NCBI RefSeq assembly: GCF_004300825.1
Contig: NZ_CP036250.1
Span: forward strand, 3,607,001 to 3,671,000
DNA: 64,000 nucleotides
Direction: 5' to 3'
From: Egicoccus halophilus
GTDB taxonomy: Bacteria; Actinomycetota; Nitriliruptoria; Nitriliruptorales; Nitriliruptoraceae
Part shown: piece after piece, positions 52,898 through 61,924 of the stretch
Numbering within the stretch: position 1 is the first letter of the stretch
How the letters are laid out: each line of letters begins with the position of its first letter
Notes under the pieces: model-generated
What the model was told of the DNA's origin: nothing
What the model saw: the letters and a program-made list of their open reading frames with translations, nothing else
Database searches by the model: none
Program-made: the position numbers and the translations under genes

Positions 52898-54268
52898 GTG
52901 CCGCAGGGTCCGAGCCGCCGCTTGTCCCGTACCGCCCTGTCCGTGGTGACCGCGCTGGCCATCGGGGCCGCCGGCGTCCTGCCGGCCGCCGCGCAGCCGA
53001 GCTCGCAGGAGTTGCGGGGCGAGCGCGAACAGGTGCAGGAGCGCCTGGACGAGCTGATGATGCAGGTGGCGGAGGTCGTCGAGGACTACAACGAGGCCAC
53101 GGTCGCGCTGGAGCTCGCCGAGGCCGAGCTGGCCGCGACCGAGCGTGAGCACGCCGGTCTGACCTCCGAGGTCGGCGAGCTGAGCGAGCTGGCCGAGGAC
53201 CACGTCCGGCGGATCCACAAGCTCGGCCCCGGTCTCGAGCTGTCGTCGATCTTCGTGGCCGGCAACCCGACGGACGCCGGCGCCAAGGCGGCGACGTTGC
53301 GGCGGGTGCTGGCCGGCCAGCGTGCGGACCTCGAAGGTCTGGACGCGGCCCGGACGGCCATCGCCGCGACCGAGGAACGCCTCGACGAGCAGCGTGCCGC
53401 GGCGGTCGCGTCGGCCGAACAGGTCGCCGAGCGTCGCGAGCGGCTCGACCAGCGTGTGGCCGCCAACGAGACCGAGATCGCGGATCTCGAGCGCCGGATC
53501 CGCGCGGCCGAGGAGCGCGAGGAGGAGGAGCGTCGCCGCGCCGAGGAGGAGCGCCTCCGCCGCGAAGCGGAGGAGCGTGCCCGCCAGCAGGCCGAGGAAC
53601 GTGCCCGCCAGCAGGCCGAGGAACGTGCCCGCCAGCAGGCCGAGGAGCGCGCCCGGCAGGAGGCGACCCGGGAGCGCGAGGCTGCCGCGCAGCCCTCGGA
53701 ACCCGAACCCGAGCCGGCACCGGCACCGGCGCCCTCGTCGCCGCCGGCCGCTTCCGGCAACAGCGGCGGCAGCACCAACAGCGGCGGCAGCACCAACAGC
53801 GGCGGCAGCACCAACAGCGGCGGCAGCACCAACAGCGGCGGCAGCAACGGCAGCAGCAGTGGCGGCGGGAGCGGCGAGTCCACGCCCGCACCGGCACCCT
53901 CGACCCGCCGTTCCGCGCAGGCTGCGGTGGACACCGCCCTGGCACAGGTCGGCAAGCGCTACCAGTGGGGCGGCGGCGGACCCAACAGCTTCGACTGCTC
54001 GGGCCTGACCTCGTTCGCGTGGCGCGCCGCCGGCGTCGACATCACCCGCACGTCGCGCTCGCAGTACGCCGCGACCAAGCGGATCTCGCGCGGGGACCTG
54101 CAACCGGGCGACCTGATCTTCTACGGCCGCTCCGTCAGCGGCATCTCGCACGTCGCGATGTACGTCGGTGGCGGGCAGATCGTCGAGGCGCCGTACACCG
54201 GCGCCAACGTCCGCGTCCGCAGCGACGGCCTGTCGCGCAAGGACATCGTCGGGTACGGACGCCCCTGA
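52898..54268 (+). CDS. secreted NlpC/P60 peptidoglycan hydrolase with coiled coil (RipA/PcsB-like)
   Basis: 456 residues from GTG 52898, with GAGG 6 nt upstream. A signal peptide (about 9-34, cleavage after AAA) leads to a long coiled coil, about 37-270, which ends in ERARQQAE octad repeats. A Glu/Pro/Ala then Ser-Gly-Asn linker follows, with five SGGSTN repeats. The C-terminal NlpC/P60 domain (about 345-456) has YQWGGGGPNSFDCSGLTSFA with the catalytic Cys, SHVAMYVGGGQIVEA with the catalytic His, and DLIFY. It should cleave peptidoglycan stems at division, with the coiled coil keeping it inactive until recruited (FtsEX-type control), by analogy. Confidence 0.9.
   Translation: MPQGPSRRLSRTALSVVTALAIGAAGVLPAAAQPSSQELRGEREQVQERLDELMMQVAEVVEDYNEATVALELAEAELAATEREHAGLTSEVGELSELAEDHVRRIHKLGPGLELSSIFVAGNPTDAGAKAATLRRVLAGQRADLEGLDAARTAIAATEERLDEQRAAAVASAEQVAERRERLDQRVAANETEIADLERRIRAAEEREEEERRRAEEERLRREAEERARQQAEERARQQAEERARQQAEERARQEATREREAAAQPSEPEPEPAPAPAPSSPPAASGNSGGSTNSGGSTNSGGSTNSGGSTNSGGSNGSSSGGGSGESTPAPAPSTRRSAQAAVDTALAQVGKRYQWGGGGPNSFDCSGLTSFAWRAAGVDITRTSRSQYAATKRISRGDLQPGDLIFYGRSVSGISHVAMYVGGGQIVEAPYTGANVRVRSDGLSRKDIVGYGRP
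53572..53643 (+). repeat. 24-bp tandem repeat in the NlpC/P60 gene
   Basis: Three near-identical units encoding ERARQQAE in the coiled coil. Confidence 0.85.
53759..53848 (+). repeat. 18-bp tandem repeat in the NlpC/P60 gene
   Basis: Five units of AACAGCGGCGGCAGCACC (the last ends AAC), encoding the Ser-Gly linker. Confidence 0.92.
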
Positions 54269-54288
54269 CGGACCCCGGTCCGCCGGCG

Positions 54289-54519
54289 TCAGGGTTCCGG
54301 CGTCGCGTCCAGGACGTCCCGAGCGAGCCGTTGCGCTTCCTCGAGGCGTCCCGCCTCGACGTACAGGCGGGTGCCCCAGTCCCCCGCCGACAGGATCCGG
54401 GTGTAGCGCCCGGAGCTCTTGTGCCACCACACGATGCCGGCCCGTTCGAGCACCTCGGCGATCCGTTCGGCGTGCTCGTCGGTGAACTGTCCGAGGTGGA
54501 CGGTGCGTTTCTCGGCCAT
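54289..54519 (-). CDS. small hypothetical protein, DUF2007-like
   Basis: 76 residues. The sequence EHAERIAEVLERAGIVWWHKSS and later TRLYVEAGRLEEAQRLARDVL looks like the small beta-alpha DUF2007 fold (putative signal-transducing), in which W-x-x and LYV strands flank a helix. There is no enzyme motif. The end is convergent with the NlpC gene, 20 bp apart. Confidence 0.6.
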   Translation of the reverse strand: MAEKRTVHLGQFTDEHAERIAEVLERAGIVWWHKSSGRYTRILSAGDWGTRLYVEAGRLEEAQRLARDVLDATPEP

Positions 54520-54642
54520 CAGGGCAGCTCTCCGGACGCCGTCGGTCCTCCGACGCTAGCGCCCGGATGCTTGACGGCCCGGCCACCCTCGGCGAGGGTT
54601 CGCCGTTCCGCGTCCGGGAGGGACGCGGAACGGGAACGGGAC

Positions 54643-56130
54643 ATGGGCCAGCTCGCTCGACCGACGCTGTCGCGACGCACCTACCTCGGCTACGCGGTCG
54701 GGTCGGTGGGCACCGGCGTGTTCGCGACCGTGCCGGGCCTGCTGTTGCTCACCTTCCTGGTCCGCCAGCTGCAGGTGCCGCCGGCCCTGGCGGGGCTGGT
54801 GATCCTGTTGCCGCGGCTGTGGGACGTGGTCACCGACCCACTGGTCGGGTCGCTGTCGGACCGGACCCGTTCCCGACTCGGGCCGCGTCGACCGTGGTTG
54901 CTGGCCGGCGCGCTCACCCTGCCGGTCGCGTTCGCGCTGCTGTTCCGCGTGCCCGAGCTCGCCGGCCGGCCGGCGGCCGTCTACGTGCTGGGCGTCTACG
55001 TGCTCGGTACGACCGCGTTCACGATCTTCCAGGTGCCCTACGTCGCCATGCCTGCCGAGATGACGCAGGACTACCACGAGCGCACGACCATCCTCTCCTG
55101 GCGGGTGGCCCTGCTGACCGTCGGCATCCTGCTCGCCGGTGGGCTTGCACCGGAGATCGTCGCCGCCGGCGGTGGTGGCCGGGACGGCTACGCCCGGATG
55201 GGCCTGGCCATCGGGGCCGTGCTGCTCACGGCGCTGCTGGCCTGTTTCCTCGGTACCCGTGCGGCCCCGGTCGCCGCGCCGGTCGCGACCACCGCCTCCT
55301 TCCGGCAGCAGCTGCGGGCCGCGGGCGACAACCGACCGTTCCTGCTGCTGTTGGCCTGCTTCGTGGTCCAGGCGCTCGGCATCGGCGCGATGCTCGCCGG
55401 TGTCGACTTCTTCGCTGCCTACGTGCTCGGGGACCCGGGACAGACCTCGATCCTGTTCGTGTGCCTGGTCGGCCCGGCGCTGGTGACCATGCCGCTGTGG
55501 GCGTGGGTGGGCCACCGTTTCGGCAAGCGCGCCGGCTGGGTCACCTGCTCGCTGGTGTTCGCCGCCGGCGGCCTGTCGCTCGTCACGGCGTCGCCGCAGC
55601 GGCTGTGGCTGGTCTACCTGCAGGTGGTCGTCATGGGTACCGCCTACGCCGGCACGCAACTGTTCCCGTTCGCGATGTTGCCGGACGCGATCAGCCTCGA
55701 CACGGCCCGGTCCGGTCTGCGGCGCGCAGGTGCCCACACCGGCGTCTGGACCGCGGGCGAGAAGGGCGGCATGGCGATCGGGCCGGCCGTCTACGCCGGC
55801 ATCCTCGCCCTGACGGGCTTCGTGGAGACCGAGTCGGGCGCGATCGTCGACCAACCGTCGTCCGCCGTCACCGGGGTACTCCTCGGGTTCGCCCTCGTGC
55901 CACCGCTGCTGGTGGTGTCCGGCCTGTGGTTCCTGCGCGGCTACGACCTCGACGCCGACACGGTCGCGGGGCTCCACGGGTCCGACGCTCCACCGCTCGC
56001 CCCGGGAGCCGTGCCCTATCCGTCCCCGCTGCCCGTTCCCGACGCACCCGACGCCCCTCGAGCCCCCGACGCCGACGTCGCACCCGACGCCGGCACCGAT
56101 GCCGTCGACCGACCACCGGAGTCCCCGTGA
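54643..56130 (+). CDS. GPH/MFS family sugar:cation symporter-like transporter
   Basis: 495 residues from ATG 54643. Twelve hydrophobic helices are visible. The glycoside-pentoside-hexuronide features are present: LPRLWDVVTDPLVGSLSDRTRSRLGPRRPWLL after helix 2, MTQDYHERTTI in the central loop, and PFAMLPDAISLDTARSG near helix 10. The C-terminal tail of about 65 residues is Asp/Pro/Ala-rich and disordered. This family carries sugars, lipids (MFSD2-like) or other small solutes with a cation. The PLP-enzyme gene overlaps its stop by 4 nt, so the two are translationally coupled and probably share a substrate. Confidence 0.86.
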   Translation: MGQLARPTLSRRTYLGYAVGSVGTGVFATVPGLLLLTFLVRQLQVPPALAGLVILLPRLWDVVTDPLVGSLSDRTRSRLGPRRPWLLAGALTLPVAFALLFRVPELAGRPAAVYVLGVYVLGTTAFTIFQVPYVAMPAEMTQDYHERTTILSWRVALLTVGILLAGGLAPEIVAAGGGGRDGYARMGLAIGAVLLTALLACFLGTRAAPVAAPVATTASFRQQLRAAGDNRPFLLLLACFVVQALGIGAMLAGVDFFAAYVLGDPGQTSILFVCLVGPALVTMPLWAWVGHRFGKRAGWVTCSLVFAAGGLSLVTASPQRLWLVYLQVVVMGTAYAGTQLFPFAMLPDAISLDTARSGLRRAGAHTGVWTAGEKGGMAIGPAVYAGILALTGFVETESGAIVDQPSSAVTGVLLGFALVPPLLVVSGLWFLRGYDLDADTVAGLHGSDAPPLAPGAVPYPSPLPVPDAPDAPRAPDADVAPDAGTDAVDRPPESP

Positions 56131-57635
56131 CGCTGCCCCACAGCGGCCTGCCCCGCGACGAGGTCTTCGCCCGCCTCGACGTCCTGCGCCGAGACGATCT
56201 CGACAGCCGGGGCGGGCGGACCTGGGCGTACGTCTACGACTCGGGCCGGGCCGAGGTCGACGAGGTGGCCGGGCAGGCCTACCTCGCCTTCCTGCACGAG
56301 AACGGGCTCGACCCGACCGTGTTCCCGAGCGTGCTGGCGATGGAGAACGACGTCGTGGGGATCGCGGTCACCCACCTCGGCGGGGACGAGCACGCGGTCG
56401 GCAGCTTCACCAGCGGCGGGACCGAGTCGTGCATGCTGGCCGTGAAGGCGGCCCGCGACCGGTTGCGCGAACGATCCGGCCCCGGACGCGCCCGGGTCGT
56501 GTTGCCCGACACCGCCCATGCGGCGTTCTCCAAGGCCGCCCACTACTTCGACCTCGAGGAGGTGCGCGTCGGGGTCGACCCGACGACGTTCGCGGCCGAC
56601 GCCGCCGCGCTGACCGCCGCGATCGACGAGCGGACCGCCCTGGTCGTGGTGTCCGCACCGCAGTACGCCCACGGCGTGATGGACCCGGTCGAGGCGGTGG
56701 CCGCGGTCACCGCCGAGCGCGACGTGTGGTTGCACGTCGACGCCTGCATCGGCGGCTGGCTGCTCCCCTACGCCGCCCGCCTGGGGGTCGAGGTGCCGCC
56801 GTTCGACTTCCGTGTGCCCGGCGTCACCTCGATCTCGATGGACCTGCACAAGTACGCCTACTGCCCCAAGGGGGCGTCGGTGGTCCTCTACCGGGACGCC
56901 GATCTGCGCCGCCACCAGTTCTACGCCTGCGCGGACTGGTCCGGCTACACCGTGATCAACCCGACCATGCAGTCGACGAAGTCGGCCGGTCCGCTGGCGG
57001 CGGCATGGGCGACGCTGCACCACGTCGGCGACGACGGCTACCTCGACGTCGCCCGCCGCACGCAGGCGGCGACGCGACGGCTGATCGACGGCATCGCCGC
57101 GATCGACGGCCTCGAGGTGCTGGGCGACCCGCGGCTGAGCCTCGTGGCGGCGCACGCGCCGGCGTACGACGTGTTCGAGGTGGTCGACGAGATGAAGCGG
57201 CGCGGCTGGTACGTGCAGCCGCAGCTCGCCCACGGTGCCTCGCCCGCGAACGTGCACTTCTCGGTGACCGCCACCTCGGAGCAGGTGGTCGACGCCATGC
57301 TCGAGGACCTCGCCGCGGCCTGCGAGCACGCCCGCGGCATCGAGGTGTCCGACGAGCGGCGCACCTTCCTCGCCGCGCTGCGTGGCCTGGATCCCGACGC
57401 CTTCACCCCGGAGATGTACGCCGGGCTGCTGGCAGCTGCCGGCCTCGGGCGCGCCGCAAGCGGACCGAACGCTGGTGACGGTGCCGCCCTGCCACCGGAC
57501 ATGGCGACGATCAACGCGATGCTCGACGCGCTCCCCGCGGCGCTACGGGAACGGCTGTTGATCGCCTTCCTCGGCGAACTGTTCCGGCCGGCGCCCGGAG
57601 GCCGGGCCGACGCGGTCAGCCCCGGAGCAGGCTGA
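56127..57635 (+). CDS. PLP-dependent decarboxylase/lyase, sphingosine-1-phosphate-lyase-like
   Basis: 502 residues from GTG 56127 (overlap GTGA). It is a fold-type I PLP enzyme: GSFTSGGTES (92-101) binds the phosphate, VLPDTAHAAFSKAAHYF carries the stacking His, WLHVDACIGG (201-210) has the ring-N Asp205, and SISMDLHKYAYCPKG has the Schiff-base Lys242. The order and the DLHKYAYCPKG motif match sphingosine-1-phosphate lyases and related group-II decarboxylases. The C-terminal 60 residues are extra. Bacterial relatives vary in substrate: phosphoethanolamine lipids, tyrosine or other amines. The coupled transporter suggests a catabolic uptake-and-cleave pair. Confidence 0.85.
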   Translation: MTLPHSGLPRDEVFARLDVLRRDDLDSRGGRTWAYVYDSGRAEVDEVAGQAYLAFLHENGLDPTVFPSVLAMENDVVGIAVTHLGGDEHAVGSFTSGGTESCMLAVKAARDRLRERSGPGRARVVLPDTAHAAFSKAAHYFDLEEVRVGVDPTTFAADAAALTAAIDERTALVVVSAPQYAHGVMDPVEAVAAVTAERDVWLHVDACIGGWLLPYAARLGVEVPPFDFRVPGVTSISMDLHKYAYCPKGASVVLYRDADLRRHQFYACADWSGYTVINPTMQSTKSAGPLAAAWATLHHVGDDGYLDVARRTQAATRRLIDGIAAIDGLEVLGDPRLSLVAAHAPAYDVFEVVDEMKRRGWYVQPQLAHGASPANVHFSVTATSEQVVDAMLEDLAAACEHARGIEVSDERRTFLAALRGLDPDAFTPEMYAGLLAAAGLGRAASGPNAGDGAALPPDMATINAMLDALPAALRERLLIAFLGELFRPAPGGRADAVSPGAG

Positions 57636-57720
57636 ACAGGGCCAGCAGCAGCAGGGTGCCGATCACCGAGACCACGATCGACCCGAGACATCCGAGTCGA
57701 TTCGAGTAGAAGCCGAACAT
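57616..57720 (-). CDS. very small membrane protein (34 aa)
   Basis: ATG 57720 has GAGGGG 5 nt upstream. The sequence MFGFYSNRLGCLGSIVV leads into one hydrophobic helix (VSVIGTLLLLALFSLL). Similar tiny FYSNRLGCLGS proteins are seen in many actinobacteria, to my recollection; no function is known. Its 3' end overlaps the PLP-enzyme gene by 20 bp in the opposite direction. Confidence 0.6.
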   Translation of the reverse strand: MFGFYSNRLGCLGSIVVSVIGTLLLLALFSLLRG

Positions 57721-57892
57721 GCTGTCCCCTCGTCGTGTACCGGGTGCAGGGAACCGGGCCGGCGGGGCGATCCCTCCCGCGCACCACCGCTGAAGGACGA
57801 GGGTCGTCCACCTCGCGGCCGCGGTCGGGGAACCGGCGGAGGTTCCCCGACCGTCGGCAGCCGGTACCGTCGCCACCCGGGGAGGAGCGGAC

Positions 57893-58039
57893 GTGGGCGA
57901 GGTCGTCGCGACGGTGGTGCTGGTGCTGGTCGTCGCGGTGCTCGCCGGTGTCGTGTGGCGATCCCTGCAGCGCTCCGCCGACGTCGAGCGGCGGGCGCTC
58001 GACGAGGACCCCGACCCGTTCCGTGACCTGCGCCGCTGA
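57893..58039 (+). CDS. very small membrane protein (48 aa)
   Basis: GTG 57893 has GGAGGAG 5 nt upstream. One transmembrane helix (VVATVVLVLVVAVLAGVVW) is followed by a charged tail RSLQRSADVERRALDEDPDP. No family recognised. It is divergent from the 34-residue protein and convergent with GH15. Confidence 0.55.
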   Translation: MGEVVATVVLVLVVAVLAGVVWRSLQRSADVERRALDEDPDPFRDLRR

Positions 58040-58045
58040 GTCGGG

Positions 58046-60004
58046 TCAGTCCAGGACGGCGGCGACCCGGCGCCGATGTTCGGCCAACGCCGGCGTGTCG
58101 GGTCGGCAGGCCAGCACGTACATCGCATGGCTCCACGTCAGCGGCACGATCCAGGCCGGCCGGCCGGTGGCGGCGTCGACCTGCTCGGGCAGCAGCTGCG
58201 TCGAGGTGGCCGCCCGCCGGGCGTAGTCGAGTCCGTCGGCGGGCACGGGCGCACCGGGTGCCCGACGGGCGAGCCCGAGCCACAGGGTGGTCAGCACCCA
58301 TGGGTTGCCGCCCCGGTAGTCGTCGCCTGGATAGCGGCCCAGGCCACCGTCGGCGGCCCGCAGCCGGGCGTCGAGGACCTCGAGGGTGGCGGCCATCCGC
58401 GGCTCGTCGGGCGCGAAGGTCGCGAACGGATAGGTGAGCCCGAGCAGCGACGCGTCCGGGGTCGCGTCGATCGGGTCGACCGACCCGACCGGGTGCTGCG
58501 CGTGGGCCGGTAGCAGGCCGTAACAGCCGGGCACCGGGTCACCGGCGGTGTCCCCGCGTGCGAGCACGATCGAGCGCAGGTAGTGCCCGTGCTCCTCGGA
58601 CCACAGGAAGGCCTCGATGCCGGCCTTGACGCGTCCCGCGGCGGCGTCCCAGCCCTCGGCGCGGCCGGGCTGGCCGGCACGGCGGGCGATGTCGGCGGCC
58701 GCGCGCAGTCCGGCCTCCGTGGCGGCCGCGGTGTAGGCGTGCAGGCCGACGCGCTCCTCCCACAGGTCCATCGACGGGGCCGGCAGGCCGGTGGCCGGGT
58801 CGAGCACCCGCACCAGCGCGTCCGCGGCGCGGACCACCGAGGGCCACACCAGCTCGTGCAGCCCCCCGAGTCCGAGCGTGCGCAGGGCCTGGTCGTAGGC
58901 GAACAGCACGGTGCCGGTCTCGTCGAGCTGGGTGCCCCACGACGGCGCGAGGCTGCCGTCGGTCCAGTTGCGCTGGAGCCACAGCCCGTCGGCTCCCTGG
59001 GCCCGGACCAGCCACTGCAGGGCGGGGACGGCGAGCTCGTCGCGACCGGCCGAGAGCTCGGCGAGCAGGAGGTAGACGAGGTCACGGGCCCACACGAACC
59101 CGTAGCCGCCGGACCGGGCGAACCACGGATCCTGCTCGGGTGCGGCGATCACGCCACCGGTCGCCTTGTCCGACACCAGGGCGAACACCAGTTGCGATCG
59201 TCGTTCGAGGTCGGCCAACGGCCCGTCGACGACGAGGGGAACGGTCGCCCGAGCGACCGCGTCGGCCTCCCGACGTTCGCGCCACTGACGCTCCCGGTCA
59301 CCACGGACGGCGGCGTGGGCACGGTCGACCGCCTCGGCAACGGTGTCGGCCACCGCGACGGCCACCGTCACCTGTGGCCAGGCGGCGTCGGCGACCAGCG
59401 CCCCGTCGACCTCGCCGTGGACGACGCCGCTGCCGCGCAACCGCCCCTCGGCGAGATCGCGCAGCAGGTCATCGCCGTTGTGCCGCTCCCCCAGCGTGCC
59501 GGTGGCCGGGACGTCGAGGGCGAGCGCCAGCACCCGGTCGCGACGGTGGAACACCAGCGCGCCGGTGGTCGGGTCGAGGAAGCCACCGCCGCCCTGCACC
59601 TGTCCGGCCAGCTCGGGCCGCACCACCACGGCCAGTGGTGTGGACAGACCCGTCACGTGGCGCACCAGCACCGGGGCGTCGACGGTCACCACGTCGGTGA
59701 CGGTCACCGCCGCCTCGCCGCTGGCCACGGTGGTGCGCAGGATGCTGGCCGCGTCCTCGTAGGTCTGGGTGTGGCGGACCGGCCCGGCACCGCCCGGCGG
59801 GACGTCACCGGCCTCGTCGAGGAAGCGCAGCGTGCCGTCGGCGACGGTGGCCAGGCGCAGGAGGCCGAGGTGGGGGTCGTGGTCGACGTGCGGCCACCAC
59901 AGCTGCTCGACCTCTCCCCTGGCGGAAAGGGTCACCAGCAGCGAGCCGTCCCCGAGGACGGCGTTGGGGAACAGCGAGCGGCGTGGGTCGGCGGGGACGG
60001 TCAC
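58046..60004 (-). CDS. glycoside hydrolase family 15 (glucoamylase / trehalase-type)
   Basis: 652 residues from GTG 60004, overlapping the GH13 stop by 4 nt. The N-terminal beta-sandwich (about 1-260) is typical of bacterial GH15 enzymes. The (alpha/alpha)6 barrel has GGYGFVWARDLVY, the catalytic acid in QLDETGTVLFAY (Glu362) and the base in LLPEQVD (Glu607), with LTWSHAMYVLA at the end. There is no signal peptide, so it acts inside the cell on maltodextrins (alpha-1,4 ends) or on trehalose, since some GH15 enzymes are trehalases. It is the last gene of the malFG-GH13-GH15 operon. Confidence 0.9.
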   Translation of the reverse strand: MTVPADPRRSLFPNAVLGDGSLLVTLSARGEVEQLWWPHVDHDPHLGLLRLATVADGTLRFLDEAGDVPPGGAGPVRHTQTYEDAASILRTTVASGEAAVTVTDVVTVDAPVLVRHVTGLSTPLAVVVRPELAGQVQGGGGFLDPTTGALVFHRRDRVLALALDVPATGTLGERHNGDDLLRDLAEGRLRGSGVVHGEVDGALVADAAWPQVTVAVAVADTVAEAVDRAHAAVRGDRERQWRERREADAVARATVPLVVDGPLADLERRSQLVFALVSDKATGGVIAAPEQDPWFARSGGYGFVWARDLVYLLLAELSAGRDELAVPALQWLVRAQGADGLWLQRNWTDGSLAPSWGTQLDETGTVLFAYDQALRTLGLGGLHELVWPSVVRAADALVRVLDPATGLPAPSMDLWEERVGLHAYTAAATEAGLRAAADIARRAGQPGRAEGWDAAAGRVKAGIEAFLWSEEHGHYLRSIVLARGDTAGDPVPGCYGLLPAHAQHPVGSVDPIDATPDASLLGLTYPFATFAPDEPRMAATLEVLDARLRAADGGLGRYPGDDYRGGNPWVLTTLWLGLARRAPGAPVPADGLDYARRAATSTQLLPEQVDAATGRPAWIVPLTWSHAMYVLACRPDTPALAEHRRRVAAVLD

Positions 60005-61908
60005 GGGCGGGCCTCGGTGGCGTACGGAACGGGCAGGGGTGGCAGCCGCCAGGCCCGGGCGATGGGCCGGTCGGTGGCGGGCAGGCGCAGGCGACCGGAG
60101 CACACGCGCAGCGGCGGATGGTCGAGCAGGGCCTCGACGGTGGCGTCCTCGGCGAGGTGGAGCAGCCGTGCGTCGAGCTCGACCGGGTCGGTGCCGGAGC
60201 GGGTGAGCTGCACGAGGACCCGCTCATCGGGATGTTGGCGCAGGTAGGCGAGCTGGTCGTCGGCGGTGAGGATCCAGCGCAGCCCGCCGCGACGCAACGC
60301 CACCGACGACCGCCGCAGCGCCACCAGTCGTCTCACCCAGGCCAGCGCGTCGTGGTCCCAACGTTCGGGTCGGTGCCACGGCATGGGCGCGCGGGCCTGC
60401 AGGTCGTCGTGGCCGGTCGACCCGATCTCGTCGCCGTAGTAGAGCGAGGGGACCCCGGGGAAGGTCAGCAGCCAGGCCAGGCCGACGTCGCGGCGGTCGA
60501 CGTCGCCGGCGACGGTGGCCCACCGGGCCCGGTCGTGGGAGCCGAGCAGCGACAGCGAGTGCACCACGCTGCGCCAGGGCACCTGGCCGCGAACGAGGTC
60601 GAGGCCGCGGACGACCGCGGCACCGCCACGACGCGGCAGTGCGACCGGCTGCCCCATCGCGTCGTCGAGCCGGTCGGGGTCGCGCAGCCAGCTCCAGGCG
60701 GCACGGGTGAATCCGAGGTAGTCCATCGTGCCGTGCCAGCCGGCGCCCTGGAGGTCCGCGGTGGCGTCGTGGCAGTGCTCGGCGAGCAGGTAGGCGTCCT
60801 CGCCCCGCACCTCGCGCATGGTGCGCAGCAGCGTGGCCTGCACCTCGGCGGTGAGGTCGATCGCACCGGAGCGTCCGGCGACGTTGGCGGCATCGACCCG
60901 CCAGCCGTCGAGCGAGAACGGCGGCGCGAGCCAGCGGGCGGCCACCGAACCGGGCCCGTCGTAGAGCTGCGCGCGCAGCGCCTGACTGCGGTGGTCGAAC
61001 TTCGGCAGGGTCGGGACGCCGGCCCAACCCAACGCCCGTCCGCCGGGGTGGTCGTGCCACAGGTAGAACCCGGCCTCGGTGGAGCTCGGGTCGGCCGTTG
61101 CGGTGGTGAACCACGGATGGCGGTCGCCGGAGTGGTTGAGGGTGAGGTCGCCGATCAGGTGCATGCCACGCGCGTGCAGGGCGGCGGCGAGCTCGACCAG
61201 GGCCGCGTCGCCACCGAGCAGCGGGTCGACGCGGTCGAAGTCGGCGGCGCAGTAGCGGTGGTTCTCGGGCGCCGGGAACACCGGGTTGAGGTAGACGCCG
61301 GTGACACCGAGGTCGACGAGGTGGTCGAGGTGGCGCACGATCCCGGGCAGGTCGCCGGCGTAGAACTGGCGCATCGAGGCGGGGTGGACGGTGGCGACCG
61401 GGTCGTCCCAGGCCGCCGGCAGCGCGTCCGCGGGCAACCGTGAGGCCTCCGGTGCGTCGGTACTGCCGTCACCACGGGCGAAACGGTCGGGGAAGACCTG
61501 GTAGAGGACCGCGTCGGCCACCCAGGCCGGCGGCGGTGGGGTCGCCACCAGGCCGAGGTCCCAGGTGTCGGCGACGTCGTGGTCGACCACGCCGAGCTGG
61601 GTGAGCCAGCGCTGTCCTCCCGGCCCGTCGAGCAGGAAGCGGTAGCGGGAGATCGGGTTGACGACCTCGACCTCGGCTTCGAAGAGGTCGACCGCCGGGC
61701 CGCGCGCCACCCGCCGCGCCGGGGCCCAGGCCGGTTCGGTGTCGGGGGTCGTGCGCACGTGGACGGCGTCGACCTCGGCGGCGTGGGGCACCTCGACCCG
61801 GACGACCACCCGGTCGCCGAGGGCGGGCGCGGCCACGGCACGACCCGCCGGCGTGGCGACGTACACCGGCGAGCCGTCCGTGTGGGCCTGGTGGAGGAGG
61901 TCGGTCAC
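60001..61908 (-). CDS. glycoside hydrolase family 13 (cyclomaltodextrinase/neopullulanase-like)
   Basis: 635 residues. An N-terminal beta domain (about 1-125) precedes AVLYQVFPDRFARGDG, the usual opening of GH13_20-type enzymes. Region I is GDLTLNHSG (253-261). Region II is DGWRVDAAN with the nucleophile Asp339, region III LLAEHC with Glu377, and region IV GSHD with Asp459. All three catalytic residues are present. It has no signal peptide and would cut imported maltodextrins or cyclodextrins. It begins 16 nt after malG, directly before GH15. Confidence 0.93.
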   Translation of the reverse strand: MTDLLHQAHTDGSPVYVATPAGRAVAAPALGDRVVVRVEVPHAAEVDAVHVRTTPDTEPAWAPARRVARGPAVDLFEAEVEVVNPISRYRFLLDGPGGQRWLTQLGVVDHDVADTWDLGLVATPPPPAWVADAVLYQVFPDRFARGDGSTDAPEASRLPADALPAAWDDPVATVHPASMRQFYAGDLPGIVRHLDHLVDLGVTGVYLNPVFPAPENHRYCAADFDRVDPLLGGDAALVELAAALHARGMHLIGDLTLNHSGDRHPWFTTATADPSSTEAGFYLWHDHPGGRALGWAGVPTLPKFDHRSQALRAQLYDGPGSVAARWLAPPFSLDGWRVDAANVAGRSGAIDLTAEVQATLLRTMREVRGEDAYLLAEHCHDATADLQGAGWHGTMDYLGFTRAAWSWLRDPDRLDDAMGQPVALPRRGGAAVVRGLDLVRGQVPWRSVVHSLSLLGSHDRARWATVAGDVDRRDVGLAWLLTFPGVPSLYYGDEIGSTGHDDLQARAPMPWHRPERWDHDALAWVRRLVALRRSSVALRRGGLRWILTADDQLAYLRQHPDERVLVQLTRSGTDPVELDARLLHLAEDATVEALLDHPPLRVCSGRLRLPATDRPIARAWRLPPLPVPYATEARP

Positions 61909-61924
61909 GTGCGTGGCCGCTCCA

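Noticed and set aside
54263-54294. Terminator between the NlpC/P60 and DUF2007-like genes
   Set aside because: An 8-bp CCCTGACG/CGTCAGGG pair exists but the enclosed part is weak; not strong enough to annotate.
54567-57635. 1022-codon frame suggesting a transporter-enzyme fusion
   Set aside because: The first 520 codons are an out-of-frame reading of the transporter; the PLP enzyme starts at GTG 56127.
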